DNA from: Phytopseudomonas straminea
Lineage (GTDB): Bacteria > Pseudomonadota > Gammaproteobacteria > Pseudomonadales > Pseudomonadaceae
Direction of reading: 5' to 3'
Length of the DNA: 64,000 bases
Assembly (NCBI RefSeq): GCF_900112645.1
Contig: NZ_FOMO01000003.1
Span: forward strand, 523,877-587,876
Under the pieces are notes generated by a model. The model was given only the letters and a program-made list of their open reading frames with translations, ran no database searches and was not told the DNA's origin. Below are positions 27,922-37,109 of this stretch, piece after piece; position 1 is the stretch's first letter, and each line of letters begins with the position of its first letter. A program made the position numbers and the translations under genes.

Positions 27922-29616
27922 ATGAAGGCCTCACCGCTCACCATCCTGATCGCCGAGGACAGCGCCACCGACCGCATGCTGCTGTCGACCATCGTAGGTC
28001 GCCAGGGGCATCGGGTGCTGGCTGCCGCCAATGGCCTGGAAGCGGTGGCGCTATTCGAATCGCAGCGCCCACAGCTGGTGCTGATGGACGCGCTGATGCC
28101 GCTGATGGATGGCTTCGAAGCCGCCAAGCGGATCAAGGCCATGGCGGGCGAGGCTATGGTGCCGATCATCTTTCTGACCTCATTGAGCGAGGAGGAGGCT
28201 CTGGCCAGTTGCCTGGAGGCGGGCGGCGATGATTTTCTCGCCAAGCCCTACAGTCGGGTGATCCTCGAAGCCAAAATCAACGCCATGGATCGGTTGCGGC
28301 GCCTTCATCAGGAGGTGTTGCGTCAGCGCGACCAGATCGCCCGACACAACGAGCACCTGCAGAACGAACAACTGGTCGCCAAGGCTGTTTTTGACAAGGT
28401 GGCGCACTCCGGCTGTCTGGGCGCTGGCAATGTGCGCTATATGCAATCGCCGTATGCGCTGTTCAATGGCGATCTGCTGCTGGCTGCCTTTCATCCCAGC
28501 GGCGACATGCACGTACTGCTTGGGGACTTCACCGGTCACGGCCTGCCGGCGGCGATCGGTGCCATGCCGCTGGCGGAAGTGTTCTACCGCATGACTGGCA
28601 AGGGGCACTCGCTGGTGGAGATTCTCCACGAAGGCAACGCCAAGCTACGCCGCATTTTGCCTCGCGGCGTGTTCTGCTGTGCAACGCTTTTGAACATTAG
28701 CTTTCGCCGGCGCATGGTCGATTTTTGGGGCGGTGGCTTGCCCGCCGGTTATGTACTGCGCAAGGGTGGTGAGCGGGTACCGCTGGTGTCGCATCACTTA
28801 CCTTTGGGGGTGCTCGACCCGGACAGTTTTCGTGACGGCTACGAGTCCTATTCGCTGGAGCTGGGCGACCGGGTCTTTCTGCTTTCTGACGGTGTGCTCG
28901 AGGCGCAGAACGAGCATGACGAGCTCTTCGGAGAGCAGCGCCTACTTGGCGTGCTGGATGCCAGTCACGACCCGTCGCGGCTGTTCGCCGATATTCAACA
29001 GGCCCTGCAAGCATTCCACGGTGAAGCCCGCGACGATGTCAGCCTGGTCGAAGTGACGATGGTCCAGGAGAGTGCAGTCAGCCGACCGCCGTTAGCGGCG
29101 AGTGAGTCCCAGAGCGGCCCTGAGAGTTGGTCGGCACGCTATGATTTCCGCGGCCCCACCCTGCGCGACTATTATCCGTTGCCCCATCTGTTGCAGTTGC
29201 TGCTCGAAGTGCCTGGATTGCGCGGCAGCGGCGGCAATCTCTACAGCGTGCTGTGCGAGCTGTATACCAATGCGCTGGAACATGGTGTGCTGGGGCTGGA
29301 TTCTTCGCTCAAGCGTGATGCGGCAGGTTTCGCCGAATATTATCGGTTGCGTGCCGAGCGGCTCGACAGTCTGCAGGATGGCTGCGTCAGTGTAGTCTTC
29401 GATGTGACTCAGCAGCCGGGTGGTGGGCGTCTGACACTGAGTGTCGAGGACAGCGGCGTGGGCTTCGATCCTGCGGAGGTACTTGCTCGCGAGCACACTG
29501 CCGGTGGCTTCAGCGGGCGTGGCATGGCGTTGATCCGACAGTTCAGCGAGCGTTGCGAGTGGTCGCCTGACGGACGTCGGGTCAGTGTGGAGTTTTCCTG
29601 GACCACGCAGGCATAA
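27922..29616 (+). CDS. hsbR: Response regulator with PP2C phosphatase and kinase domains, HsbR-like
   Basis: The 564-residue protein has a receiver domain (residues 5-122, phospho-Asp56 in LVLMDALMP), a helical linker, a SpoIIE/PP2C phosphatase domain (about 180-385, with the metal-binding segments LGDFTGHGLPAAIG and LSDGVLEA) and a C-terminal GHKL ATPase domain (about 420-560, ELYTNALEHGVL and DSGVGFDPAEV). This three-part design matches HsbR, which both phosphorylates and dephosphorylates HsbA depending on HptB. It starts 6 bases after hsbA. Confidence 0.86.
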   Translation: MKASPLTILIAEDSATDRMLLSTIVGRQGHRVLAAANGLEAVALFESQRPQLVLMDALMPLMDGFEAAKRIKAMAGEAMVPIIFLTSLSEEEALASCLEAGGDDFLAKPYSRVILEAKINAMDRLRRLHQEVLRQRDQIARHNEHLQNEQLVAKAVFDKVAHSGCLGAGNVRYMQSPYALFNGDLLLAAFHPSGDMHVLLGDFTGHGLPAAIGAMPLAEVFYRMTGKGHSLVEILHEGNAKLRRILPRGVFCCATLLNISFRRRMVDFWGGGLPAGYVLRKGGERVPLVSHHLPLGVLDPDSFRDGYESYSLELGDRVFLLSDGVLEAQNEHDELFGEQRLLGVLDASHDPSRLFADIQQALQAFHGEARDDVSLVEVTMVQESAVSRPPLAASESQSGPESWSARYDFRGPTLRDYYPLPHLLQLLLEVPGLRGSGGNLYSVLCELYTNALEHGVLGLDSSLKRDAAGFAEYYRLRAERLDSLQDGCVSVVFDVTQQPGGGRLTLSVEDSGVGFDPAEVLAREHTAGGFSGRGMALIRQFSERCEWSPDGRRVSVEFSWTTQA

Positions 29617-29691
29617 TCCCGGCTTTCGCGCGCGACCCCAGCGGGCTCGCGTAATGACGTACCGTCATTCGAGGCCGGCCTGGAGTCTAGG

Positions 29692-30048
29692 GTGTCCGAC
29701 AATCATCTTGATCGTGATGTACTCAATTCCCTGCAGGAGATCATGGAGGATGAGTATCCGGTGTTGCTGGATACCTTCATGACCGACTCTGAGGAACGCC
29801 TGCGCCTGCTGCATCTGGCTGAGAAGCACCAGGACGCCGTCGAGATGCGCCGCGCCGCCCACAGTTTCAAGGGCAGTTGCAGCAATATGGGCGCCAGAGC
29901 CTTGGCCGAGTCCTGCCGGGAGCTTGAGGAGCTGGCCCGCCGTGGCGAACTGGACGAGTCGGCGCAACTGGTTGCGCGTATCCAACGCGAGTTCGCCATT
30001 CTGCGCATTCTGCTGAAGTCCGAACGTCAGCGGTTTCCTGCCGCCTGA
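29692..30048 (+). CDS. hptB: Histidine phosphotransfer protein HptB-like
   Basis: The 118-residue HPt protein has the phospho-histidine motif RRAAHSFKGSCSNMGA (His57) within a four-helix bundle. In P. aeruginosa HptB receives phosphate from several hybrid kinases (PA1611, RetS, SagS, ErcS') and passes it to HsbR. The start appears to be GTG at 29692; no ATG occurs before the second helix. It is third in the hsbA-hsbR-hptB unit, 75 bases after hsbR. Confidence 0.85.
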   Translation: MSDNHLDRDVLNSLQEIMEDEYPVLLDTFMTDSEERLRLLHLAEKHQDAVEMRRAAHSFKGSCSNMGARALAESCRELEELARRGELDESAQLVARIQREFAILRILLKSERQRFPAA

Positions 30049-30064
30049 CCGCTATTGGAAATAA

Positions 30065-30081
30065 TTGGCCCGACCTTTGCT
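30065..30081 (+). promoter_or_regulatory. Sigma-54 promoter for fliK
   Basis: TTGGCCCGACCTTTGCT has GG (30067-30068) and GC (30079-30080) ten bases apart. It lies 40 bases ahead of the fliK start, directly after the hptB stop. Confidence 0.8.
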
Positions 30082-30120
30082 TTGCCAAGGTATACGCCAT
30101 TATTCAAGCGGAGAGCGTTC

Positions 30121-31392
30121 ATGCCCGTTGCCCCAGATCTTTTGCTGACCCCTGCGGCTGCCCCCAAGCCGAAGGCTGCGCCGGCCAATGCCCCGCAGAG
30201 CGCAGCGCAACCGCGTAAGCAGGAGGGTTCCAGCTTCTCCCAGGTCTACGCCAAGGAGCGTCAGGCCAAGGCCGCCGAGCGTCAGGACGCTGCCGCCAAG
30301 TCAGCACGCGACGGCAAGGCCGACCCCCAGGCAAGCGCCAGCGATCCGGCAGCGGCCGTTGCCGCCGAGCCAGTGGTTGCCGATAGCGGCAAGGATTTGC
30401 CCGAAGAACCTAAACTCGAAGAGGGCGCTGTCGATCCGCTGATGCTGCTGGGCCTGTTCCAGCCTGAGCCACAAGCCGAGGTACTCGAAGAGCAGCCCGA
30501 GGCTGCGCCGGCTGTTGATGTATCGCCCAGTCTGATCGGCTCTGCCCCGGCTGCCATGACCGAGGCCAGCTTCGATCCGGAAATCGACGCACTAAACCAG
30601 CAGCCTGCCGTGCAATTGGCGCTTGAGGTCGGCGCTCAGGAGAAAGCCGCTGCCCAATCCACCGCCACGCCAGGCGGCGCGGCGACCTCATCATCGGCCA
30701 GCAGCGGCCAGGCGTTCGCCAGTGCCATGGCTGCAATGGGCGTGAAGAGCAGCGCTATGGAAGGTGAATCCAGCGAAACGACGCCGTTGCCGTCTTTCGA
30801 ACTCAGCACCGAAGGGCTGGAAGCGCTTAAGGAGAGTTCGGCCGACACCCCGCCCGAACAATTCGTCAGCAAGCTCAGCGCGCTGAGTCAGGCAATTGGT
30901 CAGCAGACCGCTCAGGTCGGTCGGGCGCCCGTGGTGCCTGGCCAGCCGCTGGCCATGCAACAAGCTGGCTTTAGCGAGGGTGTGGTGGACAAGGTGATGT
31001 GGATGTCCAGCCAAAACCTCAAGTCCGCGGAGATTCAGCTTGATCCCGCCGAGCTGGGGCGTCTCGACGTTCGCATCAGCCTCAACCAGGATCAGACCCA
31101 GATCAGCTTCGCCAGCGCACACCCCAGCGTGCGCGAGGCCTTGGAAGGCCAGATGCATCGCCTGCGCGAGATGTTCACCCAGCAGGGCATGAACCTGGCG
31201 GACGTCAACGTTTCCGACCAGTCCCAGGGCCGTGCCTGGCAGGGACAGGAAGGCGATGGCCGTGGCCGCGGTAGCCGCATGGTGGATGAGGGCAGCGCGA
31301 GTGGCGAGGGCGAGGATCGGGTGATCGGTAGTGTCGAGATCCGCGACCCGGCTCAGGGCGCTGGTCGCGGTATGGTCGACTATTACGCCTGA
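30121..31392 (+). CDS. fliK: Flagellar hook-length control protein FliK
   Basis: This 423-residue molecular ruler sets hook length and switches export specificity through FlhB. The N-terminal two thirds are Ala/Pro/Glu/Gln-rich low complexity (ruler part). The C-terminal domain (about 300-400) carries the family signature QLDPAELGRLDVRISLNQDQ and FASAHPSVREALEGQMHRLREM, and ends with a Gly/Arg-rich tail. An in-frame upstream extension to 30055 lies over the promoter, so ATG 30121 is chosen. A second FliK-like gene lies at 52699-54246. Confidence 0.93.
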   Translation: MPVAPDLLLTPAAAPKPKAAPANAPQSAAQPRKQEGSSFSQVYAKERQAKAAERQDAAAKSARDGKADPQASASDPAAAVAAEPVVADSGKDLPEEPKLEEGAVDPLMLLGLFQPEPQAEVLEEQPEAAPAVDVSPSLIGSAPAAMTEASFDPEIDALNQQPAVQLALEVGAQEKAAAQSTATPGGAATSSSASSGQAFASAMAAMGVKSSAMEGESSETTPLPSFELSTEGLEALKESSADTPPEQFVSKLSALSQAIGQQTAQVGRAPVVPGQPLAMQQAGFSEGVVDKVMWMSSQNLKSAEIQLDPAELGRLDVRISLNQDQTQISFASAHPSVREALEGQMHRLREMFTQQGMNLADVNVSDQSQGRAWQGQEGDGRGRGSRMVDEGSASGEGEDRVIGSVEIRDPAQGAGRGMVDYYA

Positions 31393-31426
31393 CGACCCCG
31401 CTTTGTGGCGGCTGTTCTAGACTTCG

Positions 31427-31466
31427 AATCACCCTGCTCGATATATCGGCAGGGTGATTTGCGTTT
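31427..31466 (+). terminator. Stem-loop terminator after fliK
   Basis: AATCACCCTGC (31427-31437) pairs perfectly with GCAGGGTGATT (31449-31459), with further CGATATATCG self-pairing in the loop, followed by TGCGTTTT. It separates fliK from the fliL promoter. Confidence 0.75.
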
Positions 31467-31546
31467 TAAGGCGCGCTGCGAGTCGGGTCAGGCATCACGC
31501 TTTCGCGTAACATGGCGCGCTCGGTGATTGCAGCCGCATCTATGAG

Positions 31547-31563
31547 CTGGCATAACACTTGCT
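31547..31563 (+). promoter_or_regulatory. Sigma-54 promoter for fliLMNOPQR-flhB
   Basis: CTGGCATAACACTTGCT has GG (31549-31550) and GC (31561-31562) ten bases apart and matches TGGCA-N7-TTGCT well. It lies about 50 bases ahead of fliL. Confidence 0.87.
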
Positions 31564-31613
31564 CTTAACCCATTGAAAGCGGAGGGTTCTCCGCTCCGTG
31601 ACGGATTTTTGGC

Positions 31614-32138
31614 ATGGCAAAGAAGAACGCGCCTCCCGCCGCTGCTCCCGAAGCAGGCAGCAAGCCGCCAGGCAAGCTCAAGCTCATCATCGCCATCGTA
31701 TTGGCCCTGTTGCTGGCCGTGGGCGCCTCGATCGGCGGCACCTGGTTCTTTCTCAGCAAGGACAACGCCAAGCCAGAGGCCGAGCATGCGCAGGCCGAGA
31801 ACGCCGCGCCCGTCAAGCAGCCGGCAATCTACGAAGAGCTGACGCCGGCCTTCGTGGTCAATTTCACCCAGAACGGCAAGCCGCGCTACATGCAGGTCAG
31901 CGTTGCGCTGATGGGGCGCGACCAGGCAGCCATGGACGCGCTCAAAGTAAATATGCCGGTGTTGCGCAACAACCTGGTGATGCTGTTTTCCAGCCAGGAT
32001 TTCGCCAGCCTGATCACCCCGGTTGGCAAGGAAATGCTGCGCCAGCAGGCGACCGCCAGCGTGCAGCAAGTGGCCGAGAAGGAAACCGGCAAGGTGGCTG
32101 TCGAGCAGGTGCTGTTCACCAACCTCGTGTTGCAATAG
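31614..32138 (+). CDS. fliL: Flagellar basal body-associated protein FliL
   Basis: The 174-residue inner-membrane protein has one transmembrane helix (about residues 22-45) and a periplasmic stomatin-like domain (ELTPAFVVNFTQNGKPRYMQVSVALM...). FliL forms rings around stators and steadies the motor. The ATG at 31614 gives a Lys/Pro-rich cytoplasmic N-terminus. It is first in the operon that runs to flhB, 15 bases before fliM. Confidence 0.93.
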   Translation: MAKKNAPPAAAPEAGSKPPGKLKLIIAIVLALLLAVGASIGGTWFFLSKDNAKPEAEHAQAENAAPVKQPAIYEELTPAFVVNFTQNGKPRYMQVSVALMGRDQAAMDALKVNMPVLRNNLVMLFSSQDFASLITPVGKEMLRQQATASVQQVAEKETGKVAVEQVLFTNLVLQ

Positions 32139-32153
32139 GGCGGGAGTTCGCTA

Positions 32154-33125
32154 ATGGCTGTACAAGACCTGCTGTCCCAGGACGAGATCGATGCGCTGCT
32201 GCACGGCGTCGACGATGGCCTGGTGGAAACCGAGGAGTTCGTCGAGCCCGGCAGCGTCAAGCAATATGACCTGACCAGCCAGGATCGCATCGTGCGCGGG
32301 CGCATGCCGACCCTGGAGATGATCAACGAGCGTTTCGCCCGTTATACCCGCATCAGCATGTTCAACCTGCTGCGCCGCTCGGCCGATGTGGCGGTTGGTG
32401 GCGTGCAGGTGATGAAGTTCGGCGAGTACGTGCATTCCCTGTACGTGCCTACCAGCCTCAACCTGGTGAAAATGAAGCCGTTGCGCGGAACCGGCCTGTT
32501 CATTCTGGACGCCAAACTGGTGTTCAAGCTGGTCGATAACTTCTTTGGCGGCGACGGCCGTCACGCCAAGATCGAAGGGCGTGAATTCACCCCCACCGAA
32601 CTGCGTGTTGTGCGCATGGTGCTCGATCAGGCCTTCGTCGACCTGCGTGAAGCCTGGGCGGCGGTAATGGACATCAACTTCGAGTACGTCGGCTCCGAGG
32701 TCAATCCTGCCCTGGCCAACATCGTCAGCCCCAGCGAAGTCATCGTGGTGTCGACTTTTCACATCGAACTCGATGGCGGTGGCGGTGATCTGCACGTGAC
32801 CATGCCTTATTCGATGATCGAGCCGATTCGCGAGATGCTCGACGCCGGCTTCCAGTCCGACGTGGACGATCAGGATGAACGCTGGGTCAAGGCCCTGCGC
32901 GAAGACATTCTCGATGTCAGCGTTCCTTTGAGCGCCACCGTTGCGCGCCGTCAGCTCAAGGTGCGCGACATCCTGCACATGCAGCCCGGCGACGTGATTC
33001 CCGTAGAGCTGCCCGAGCATATGATTCTGCGCGCCAACGGCGTGCCGTCCTTCAAGGTCAAGCTCGGTTCGCACAAGGGCAACCTCTCGCTACAGGTACT
33101 CGATCCGGTTGATCGTCACCGCTAG
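32154..33125 (+). CDS. fliM: Flagellar motor switch protein FliM
   Basis: This 323-residue C-ring protein receives phospho-CheY. The N-terminal peptide LLSQDEIDALLHG (about residues 6-18) is the classic CheY-docking motif. The middle CheC-like domain carries the GGxG loop (HIELDGGGGDLHVTMPYSMIEP) and the C-terminal SpoA domain resembles FliN. The length and order are normal. The motif is also found in FliN, CheZ and, repeated, in the CheA linker. Confidence 0.97.
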   Translation: MAVQDLLSQDEIDALLHGVDDGLVETEEFVEPGSVKQYDLTSQDRIVRGRMPTLEMINERFARYTRISMFNLLRRSADVAVGGVQVMKFGEYVHSLYVPTSLNLVKMKPLRGTGLFILDAKLVFKLVDNFFGGDGRHAKIEGREFTPTELRVVRMVLDQAFVDLREAWAAVMDINFEYVGSEVNPALANIVSPSEVIVVSTFHIELDGGGGDLHVTMPYSMIEPIREMLDAGFQSDVDDQDERWVKALREDILDVSVPLSATVARRQLKVRDILHMQPGDVIPVELPEHMILRANGVPSFKVKLGSHKGNLSLQVLDPVDRHR

Positions 33126-33187
33126 CCCACTATTTCCGCCGCGCCCTGTGCGTAGCCAAGCCGATAAACGCCAGCCGAGGTTGAACG

Positions 33188-33658
33188 ATGGCAGACGAGA
33201 ACGAACAAACCAGCCCCGAAGAACAAGCGCTCGCCGATGAGTGGGCGGCCGCGCTATCCGAGTCCGGAGATGCAGGCGGGCAGGACGATATCGACGCGAT
33301 GCTGGCCGCCAGTGCGGCCAGCCAGCCGTCGGCGCCCCGTGCGCCGATGGAAGAATTCGGCAGCATGCCCAAGGTCAACAATCCGGTTAACCTGGAAGGC
33401 CCGAATCTGGATGTGATCCTCGATATTCCGGTGTCCATTTCCATGGAAGTGGGCAATGCCGACATCACCATTCGCAACCTGCTGCAGCTCAACCAGGGCT
33501 CGGTGATCGAGCTCGATCGCCTGGCCGGCGAGCCGCTCGATGTGCTGGTCAATGGCACCCTGATTGCCCATGGCGAAGTGGTGGTGGTCAACGAGAAGTT
33601 CGGCATTCGCCTGACCGACGTGATCAGCCCCAGCGAACGCATCAAGAAGCTGCGCTGA
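33188..33658 (+). CDS. fliN: Flagellar motor switch protein FliN
   Basis: The 156-residue C-ring protein has a C-terminal SpoA domain (about 75-155; NLLQLNQGSVIELDRLAGEP is the signature). The N-terminal part is longer than in E. coli FliN. It is acidic and Pro/Ala-rich and holds QDDIDAMLAA (about residues 32-41), which resembles the FliM CheY-docking peptide. It lies 62 bases after fliM and 4 bases before fliO. Confidence 0.96.
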   Translation: MADENEQTSPEEQALADEWAAALSESGDAGGQDDIDAMLAASAASQPSAPRAPMEEFGSMPKVNNPVNLEGPNLDVILDIPVSISMEVGNADITIRNLLQLNQGSVIELDRLAGEPLDVLVNGTLIAHGEVVVVNEKFGIRLTDVISPSERIKKLR

Positions 33659-33662
33659 CGCC

Positions 33663-34088
33663 ATGAACAGACTCCTGCTCGCACTCCTTGCGCTGCCGTG
33701 CTTCGCCTTCGCCGCCGAACCTGCTGCCCAGGCGCCTGCCGCCAGCGGCGGTATCGCCGGCCAGTTGGCGCAACTGGTGATTGGCCTGCTACTGGTGATT
33801 GGCCTGATCTTCCTGCTCGCCTGGATGATGCGCCGCGTGCAGCGTCTGGGCCCCAACAATGGCAAGGTGATCAAGATCGTCGCCACTCAGGCGCTGAGCC
33901 CCCGTGATCGGTTGGTGCTGGTGCAGGTCGGCAACGAGCAGATTCTGCTAGGCCTCACACCTGGGCGCATCAACTCGCTGCACGTGATGGGCGAGCCGGT
34001 TCACCTGCCTGATGCCGAGCCGGCATCCACCGAATTCTCCCAGCGCCTCATGGAACTGCTGGGCAAGGACCAGAAGGACAAGTCCTGA
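33663..34088 (+). CDS. fliO: Flagellar export gate assembly protein FliO
   Basis: This 141-residue protein has a signal-like N-terminus ([19 protein letters not shown]), a transmembrane helix (about 38-58, [20 protein letters not shown]) and a cytoplasmic beta-rich domain ([22 protein letters not shown]). FliO is a chaperone for FliP ring assembly. Its stop overlaps the fliP start. Confidence 0.9.
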   Translation: MNRLLLALLALPCFAFAAEPAAQAPAASGGIAGQLAQLVIGLLLVIGLIFLLAWMMRRVQRLGPNNGKVIKIVATQALSPRDRLVLVQVGNEQILLGLTPGRINSLHVMGEPVHLPDAEPASTEFSQRLMELLGKDQKDKS

Positions 34089-34873
34089 TGTTGCGACTTC
34101 TGCTTGTGCTGGTGTTCGCGCTGGGGACTTCGCTGGCCTTCGCTCAGGAACCATCATCGCCCAGCCCATTGATCCAGCAGGGCAGCAATCCGCTGTCGAT
34201 TCCGGCGATCACCCTGAGCACCGACGCCGACGGGCAGCAGGAATACTCGGTCAGCCTGCAGATCCTGCTGATCATGACGGCGCTGAGTTTTATCCCGGCG
34301 TTCCTGATGCTGATGACCAGCTTCACGCGGATCATCATCGTGTTCTCGATCCTGCGTCAGGCCATGGGTTTGCAGCAGACGCCGTCCAACCAGATCCTCA
34401 TCGGCCTGGCGCTGTTTCTGACCATGTTCATCATGGCGCCGGTGTTCGACCAGATTAACCGCGAGGCCTTGCAGCCTTATCTGAATCAGCAACTGCCGGC
34501 GCAGCAGGCCATCGAGCGGGCCGAGGTGCCGATCAAGAATTTCATGCTGGCGCAGACCCGCGAGAGCGATCTGGAACTGTTCGTGCGTCTGTCCAAGCGT
34601 ACCGACATCGCCACGCCGGAAGCGGCGCCGCTGACCATCCTGGTGCCGGCCTTCGTGACTTCGGAGCTCAAGACCGCGTTCCAGATCGGCTTCATGATCT
34701 TCATCCCGTTTCTGATCATCGATATGGTGGTGGCCAGTATCCTCATGGCCATGGGCATGATGATGCTGTCGCCGCTGATCATTTCCCTGCCGTTCAAGAT
34801 CATGCTGTTCGTGCTGATCGACGGTTGGGCGCTGATCATGGGCACCCTAGCCAGTAGTTTCGGCACCTTGTAG
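34088..34873 (+). CDS. fliP: Flagellar export gate protein FliP
   Basis: The 261-residue core export-gate protein has a cleavable signal (to about residue 19) and four membrane segments. The family signatures [40 protein letters not shown] and [16 protein letters not shown] are all present. FliP forms the pore with FliQ and FliR. It begins inside the fliO stop and ends 10 bases before fliQ. Confidence 0.97.
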   Translation: MLRLLLVLVFALGTSLAFAQEPSSPSPLIQQGSNPLSIPAITLSTDADGQQEYSVSLQILLIMTALSFIPAFLMLMTSFTRIIIVFSILRQAMGLQQTPSNQILIGLALFLTMFIMAPVFDQINREALQPYLNQQLPAQQAIERAEVPIKNFMLAQTRESDLELFVRLSKRTDIATPEAAPLTILVPAFVTSELKTAFQIGFMIFIPFLIIDMVVASILMAMGMMMLSPLIISLPFKIMLFVLIDGWALIMGTLASSFGTL

Positions 34874-34883
34874 CGAGGCTCAC

Positions 34884-35153
34884 ATGACCCCTGAAGTTGC
34901 AGTCGATCTGTTCCGTGAGGGACTCTGGCTGATCTCCCTGATGGTCGGGCTGTTGGTCATGCCCAGCCTGCTGGTGGGCCTTTTGGTGGCGATGTTCCAG
35001 GCCGCTACCCAGATCAACGAACAGACCCTGAGCTTTCTGCCGCGCCTGCTGGTGATGCTGCTGACCCTTATCGTTGCCGGGCCGTGGATGGTGCAGCAAC
35101 TGATGGAGTACACGCAGAACCTGATCATGAACATTCCGCAGCTGATCGGCTGA
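34884..35153 (+). CDS. fliQ: Flagellar export gate protein FliQ
   Basis: The 89-residue protein has two transmembrane helices separated by the loop FQAATQINEQTLSFLPRLL, the family signature. Four copies pack around FliP-FliR in the export gate. Length and layout are standard. Confidence 0.96.
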   Translation: MTPEVAVDLFREGLWLISLMVGLLVMPSLLVGLLVAMFQAATQINEQTLSFLPRLLVMLLTLIVAGPWMVQQLMEYTQNLIMNIPQLIG

Positions 35154-35157
35154 TTCG

Positions 35158-35934
35158 ATGTTCGAGCTGAGCGATGCGCAGATCGGCAGCTGGGTCAGCA
35201 GCTTCCTGCTGCCGCTGTTTCGCATCGGCGCCTTGCTGATGGTCATGCCGATCATCGGCACGCAGTTGGTGCCCACTCGGGTGCGCCTGTACCTCGCGCT
35301 CGCCATCAGTGTGGTCATCGTGCCCACCTTGCCGCCGATGCCGCAGGTCGATTCGATCAGCCTGCAGGCCTTCATGCTGATCGCACAGGAAATTCTCGTT
35401 GGCGTGATGCTCGGCTTCGTGCTGCAGCTGCTGTTTCACGTCTTCGTGGTGGCGGGGCAGATCCTCGCCATGCAGATGGGCCTGGGCTTCGCCTCCATGG
35501 TCGATCCGGCCAACGGCATTTCGGTGCCGGTGATCGGCCAGTACTTCACCATGCTGGTGACCTTGCTGTTCCTGGCCATGAACGGGCATCTGGTGGTGTT
35601 CGAGGTACTGGCCGAGAGTTTCGTGACCCTGCCGCCGGGCTCCGGCCTGCAAGTCGAGCACTACTGGGAGCTGGCCACAAAGCTCGGCTGGGTAATGGGC
35701 GCCGCGCTGATCCTGGTGCTACCGGCCGTTACCGCATTGTTGGTGGTGAACATCGCCTTCGGGGTGATGACCCGCGCCGCGCCGCAACTGAACATCTTCT
35801 CCATCGGTTTCCCGCTCACCTTAGTGCTAGGCATGGTGATCGTATGGATTTCTCTAGCTGACATCCTGGCGCATTATCAGGCCATCGCGAGCGAGGCGCT
35901 GATCATGCTGCGTGAACTGGCGAGGGCCCGCTGA
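35158..35934 (+). CDS. fliR: Flagellar export gate protein FliR
   Basis: This 258-residue polytopic protein has about six hydrophobic helices. The segments LPLFRIGALLMVMPIIGTQLVP and AGQILAMQMGLGFASMVDP (both FliR signatures) are present. It closes the export gate as one subunit. Its stop overlaps the flhB start by one base. Confidence 0.96.
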   Translation: MFELSDAQIGSWVSSFLLPLFRIGALLMVMPIIGTQLVPTRVRLYLALAISVVIVPTLPPMPQVDSISLQAFMLIAQEILVGVMLGFVLQLLFHVFVVAGQILAMQMGLGFASMVDPANGISVPVIGQYFTMLVTLLFLAMNGHLVVFEVLAESFVTLPPGSGLQVEHYWELATKLGWVMGAALILVLPAVTALLVVNIAFGVMTRAAPQLNIFSIGFPLTLVLGMVIVWISLADILAHYQAIASEALIMLRELARAR

Positions 35935-37070
35935 TGGCCGAGTCGGAAAGCGGTGCCGACAAGAGCGAGGAACCCACGGAGAAACGCCGCCGGGAATCTC
36001 GTGAAAAAGGGCAGATCGCCCGCTCCAAGGAGCTCAACACCTTCGCCATCATGCTGGCCGGCACTGGCGGGCTGCTGGCCACCGGTGGCTCGATCGGCAA
36101 TGCCATGCTGGAAATCATGCGCGGCAACTTTTCGCTGCCACGCGAAATCCTGATGGATGAGCGCAATATGGCGCTGTGGCTGGCCGCCTCCGGGCAGCTG
36201 GCGCTGGATGCGCTGTTGCCGCTGCTGGTCGTGCTGTTGGTGATGTCCATCGTAGGGCCCATTGCCCTGGGTGGCTGGCTGTTCTCGGCCAAGGCCATGG
36301 CGCCCAAGTTCAGCCGCATGAACCCGCTCTCCGGGCTCAAACGCATGTTCTCGATGAAGGCGTTGATCGAGCTGCTCAAGGCATTGGCCAAGTTCATCGT
36401 CATCCTGCTGGTGGCGCTGGTGGTGCTGTCGAAGGACCGCGCTGATCTGTTGGCGATCGCCAACGAACCGATCGAGTCGGCCATTATGCACTCGGCGCAA
36501 GTCGTCGGCTGGAGCGCGTTGTGGATGTCGTTCGGGCTGATCCTGATCGCTGCCGTGGATGTGCCGTTTCAGCTCTGGGACAACAAGCAAAAGCTGATGA
36601 TGACCAAGCAGGAGGTCAAGGACGAGTACAAGGACAGCGAGGGTAAACCCGAGGTCAAGCAGCGCATCCGCCAGCTGCAGCACCAGATGACTCAGCAGCG
36701 CATGATGCAGGCCGTCCCCCAGGCCGACGTGGTGATTACCAACCCGACCCACTTCGCAGTGGCTCTTAAATATGACCCGCAAACCGGCCAGGCGCCCATG
36801 TTGCTGGCCAAGGGCGGCGACTTCACTGCGTTGAAAATCCGCGAGATCGCCACCGAGCACAATGTGCTGATACTGGAGTCGCCGGCGTTGGCGCGCTCGA
36901 TCTATCACACCACCGAGCTCGATCAGGAAATCCCTGCCGGTCTTTACCTCGCCGTCGCGCAGGTGCTGGCGTACGTCTATCAGATTCGCCAGTTCCAGGC
37001 CGGCAAGGGCAAGCGTCCGGCGCCGCTCAAGGATCTGCCAATCCCGCCTGATCTGCGCCGCGACGAATGA
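35934..37070 (+). CDS. flhB: Flagellar export switch protein FlhB
   Basis: The 378-residue protein has four transmembrane helices (about 30-210) and a cytoplasmic C-terminal domain with the self-cleaving NPTH motif at residues 270-273. Cleavage between Asn and Pro allows the switch from rod/hook to filament export on the FliK signal. The N-terminus (KSEEPTEKRRRESREKGQIARSKE is its core) is typical. A separate gene at 52361-52702 repeats the part that follows NPTH. It is last in the fliL operon. Confidence 0.96.
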   Translation: MAESESGADKSEEPTEKRRRESREKGQIARSKELNTFAIMLAGTGGLLATGGSIGNAMLEIMRGNFSLPREILMDERNMALWLAASGQLALDALLPLLVVLLVMSIVGPIALGGWLFSAKAMAPKFSRMNPLSGLKRMFSMKALIELLKALAKFIVILLVALVVLSKDRADLLAIANEPIESAIMHSAQVVGWSALWMSFGLILIAAVDVPFQLWDNKQKLMMTKQEVKDEYKDSEGKPEVKQRIRQLQHQMTQQRMMQAVPQADVVITNPTHFAVALKYDPQTGQAPMLLAKGGDFTALKIREIATEHNVLILESPALARSIYHTTELDQEIPAGLYLAVAQVLAYVYQIRQFQAGKGKRPAPLKDLPIPPDLRRDE

Positions 37071-37109
37071 GTGAGCGCAGCCTGCATCTGGCAGACTGCG
37101 CCCAGCCCG

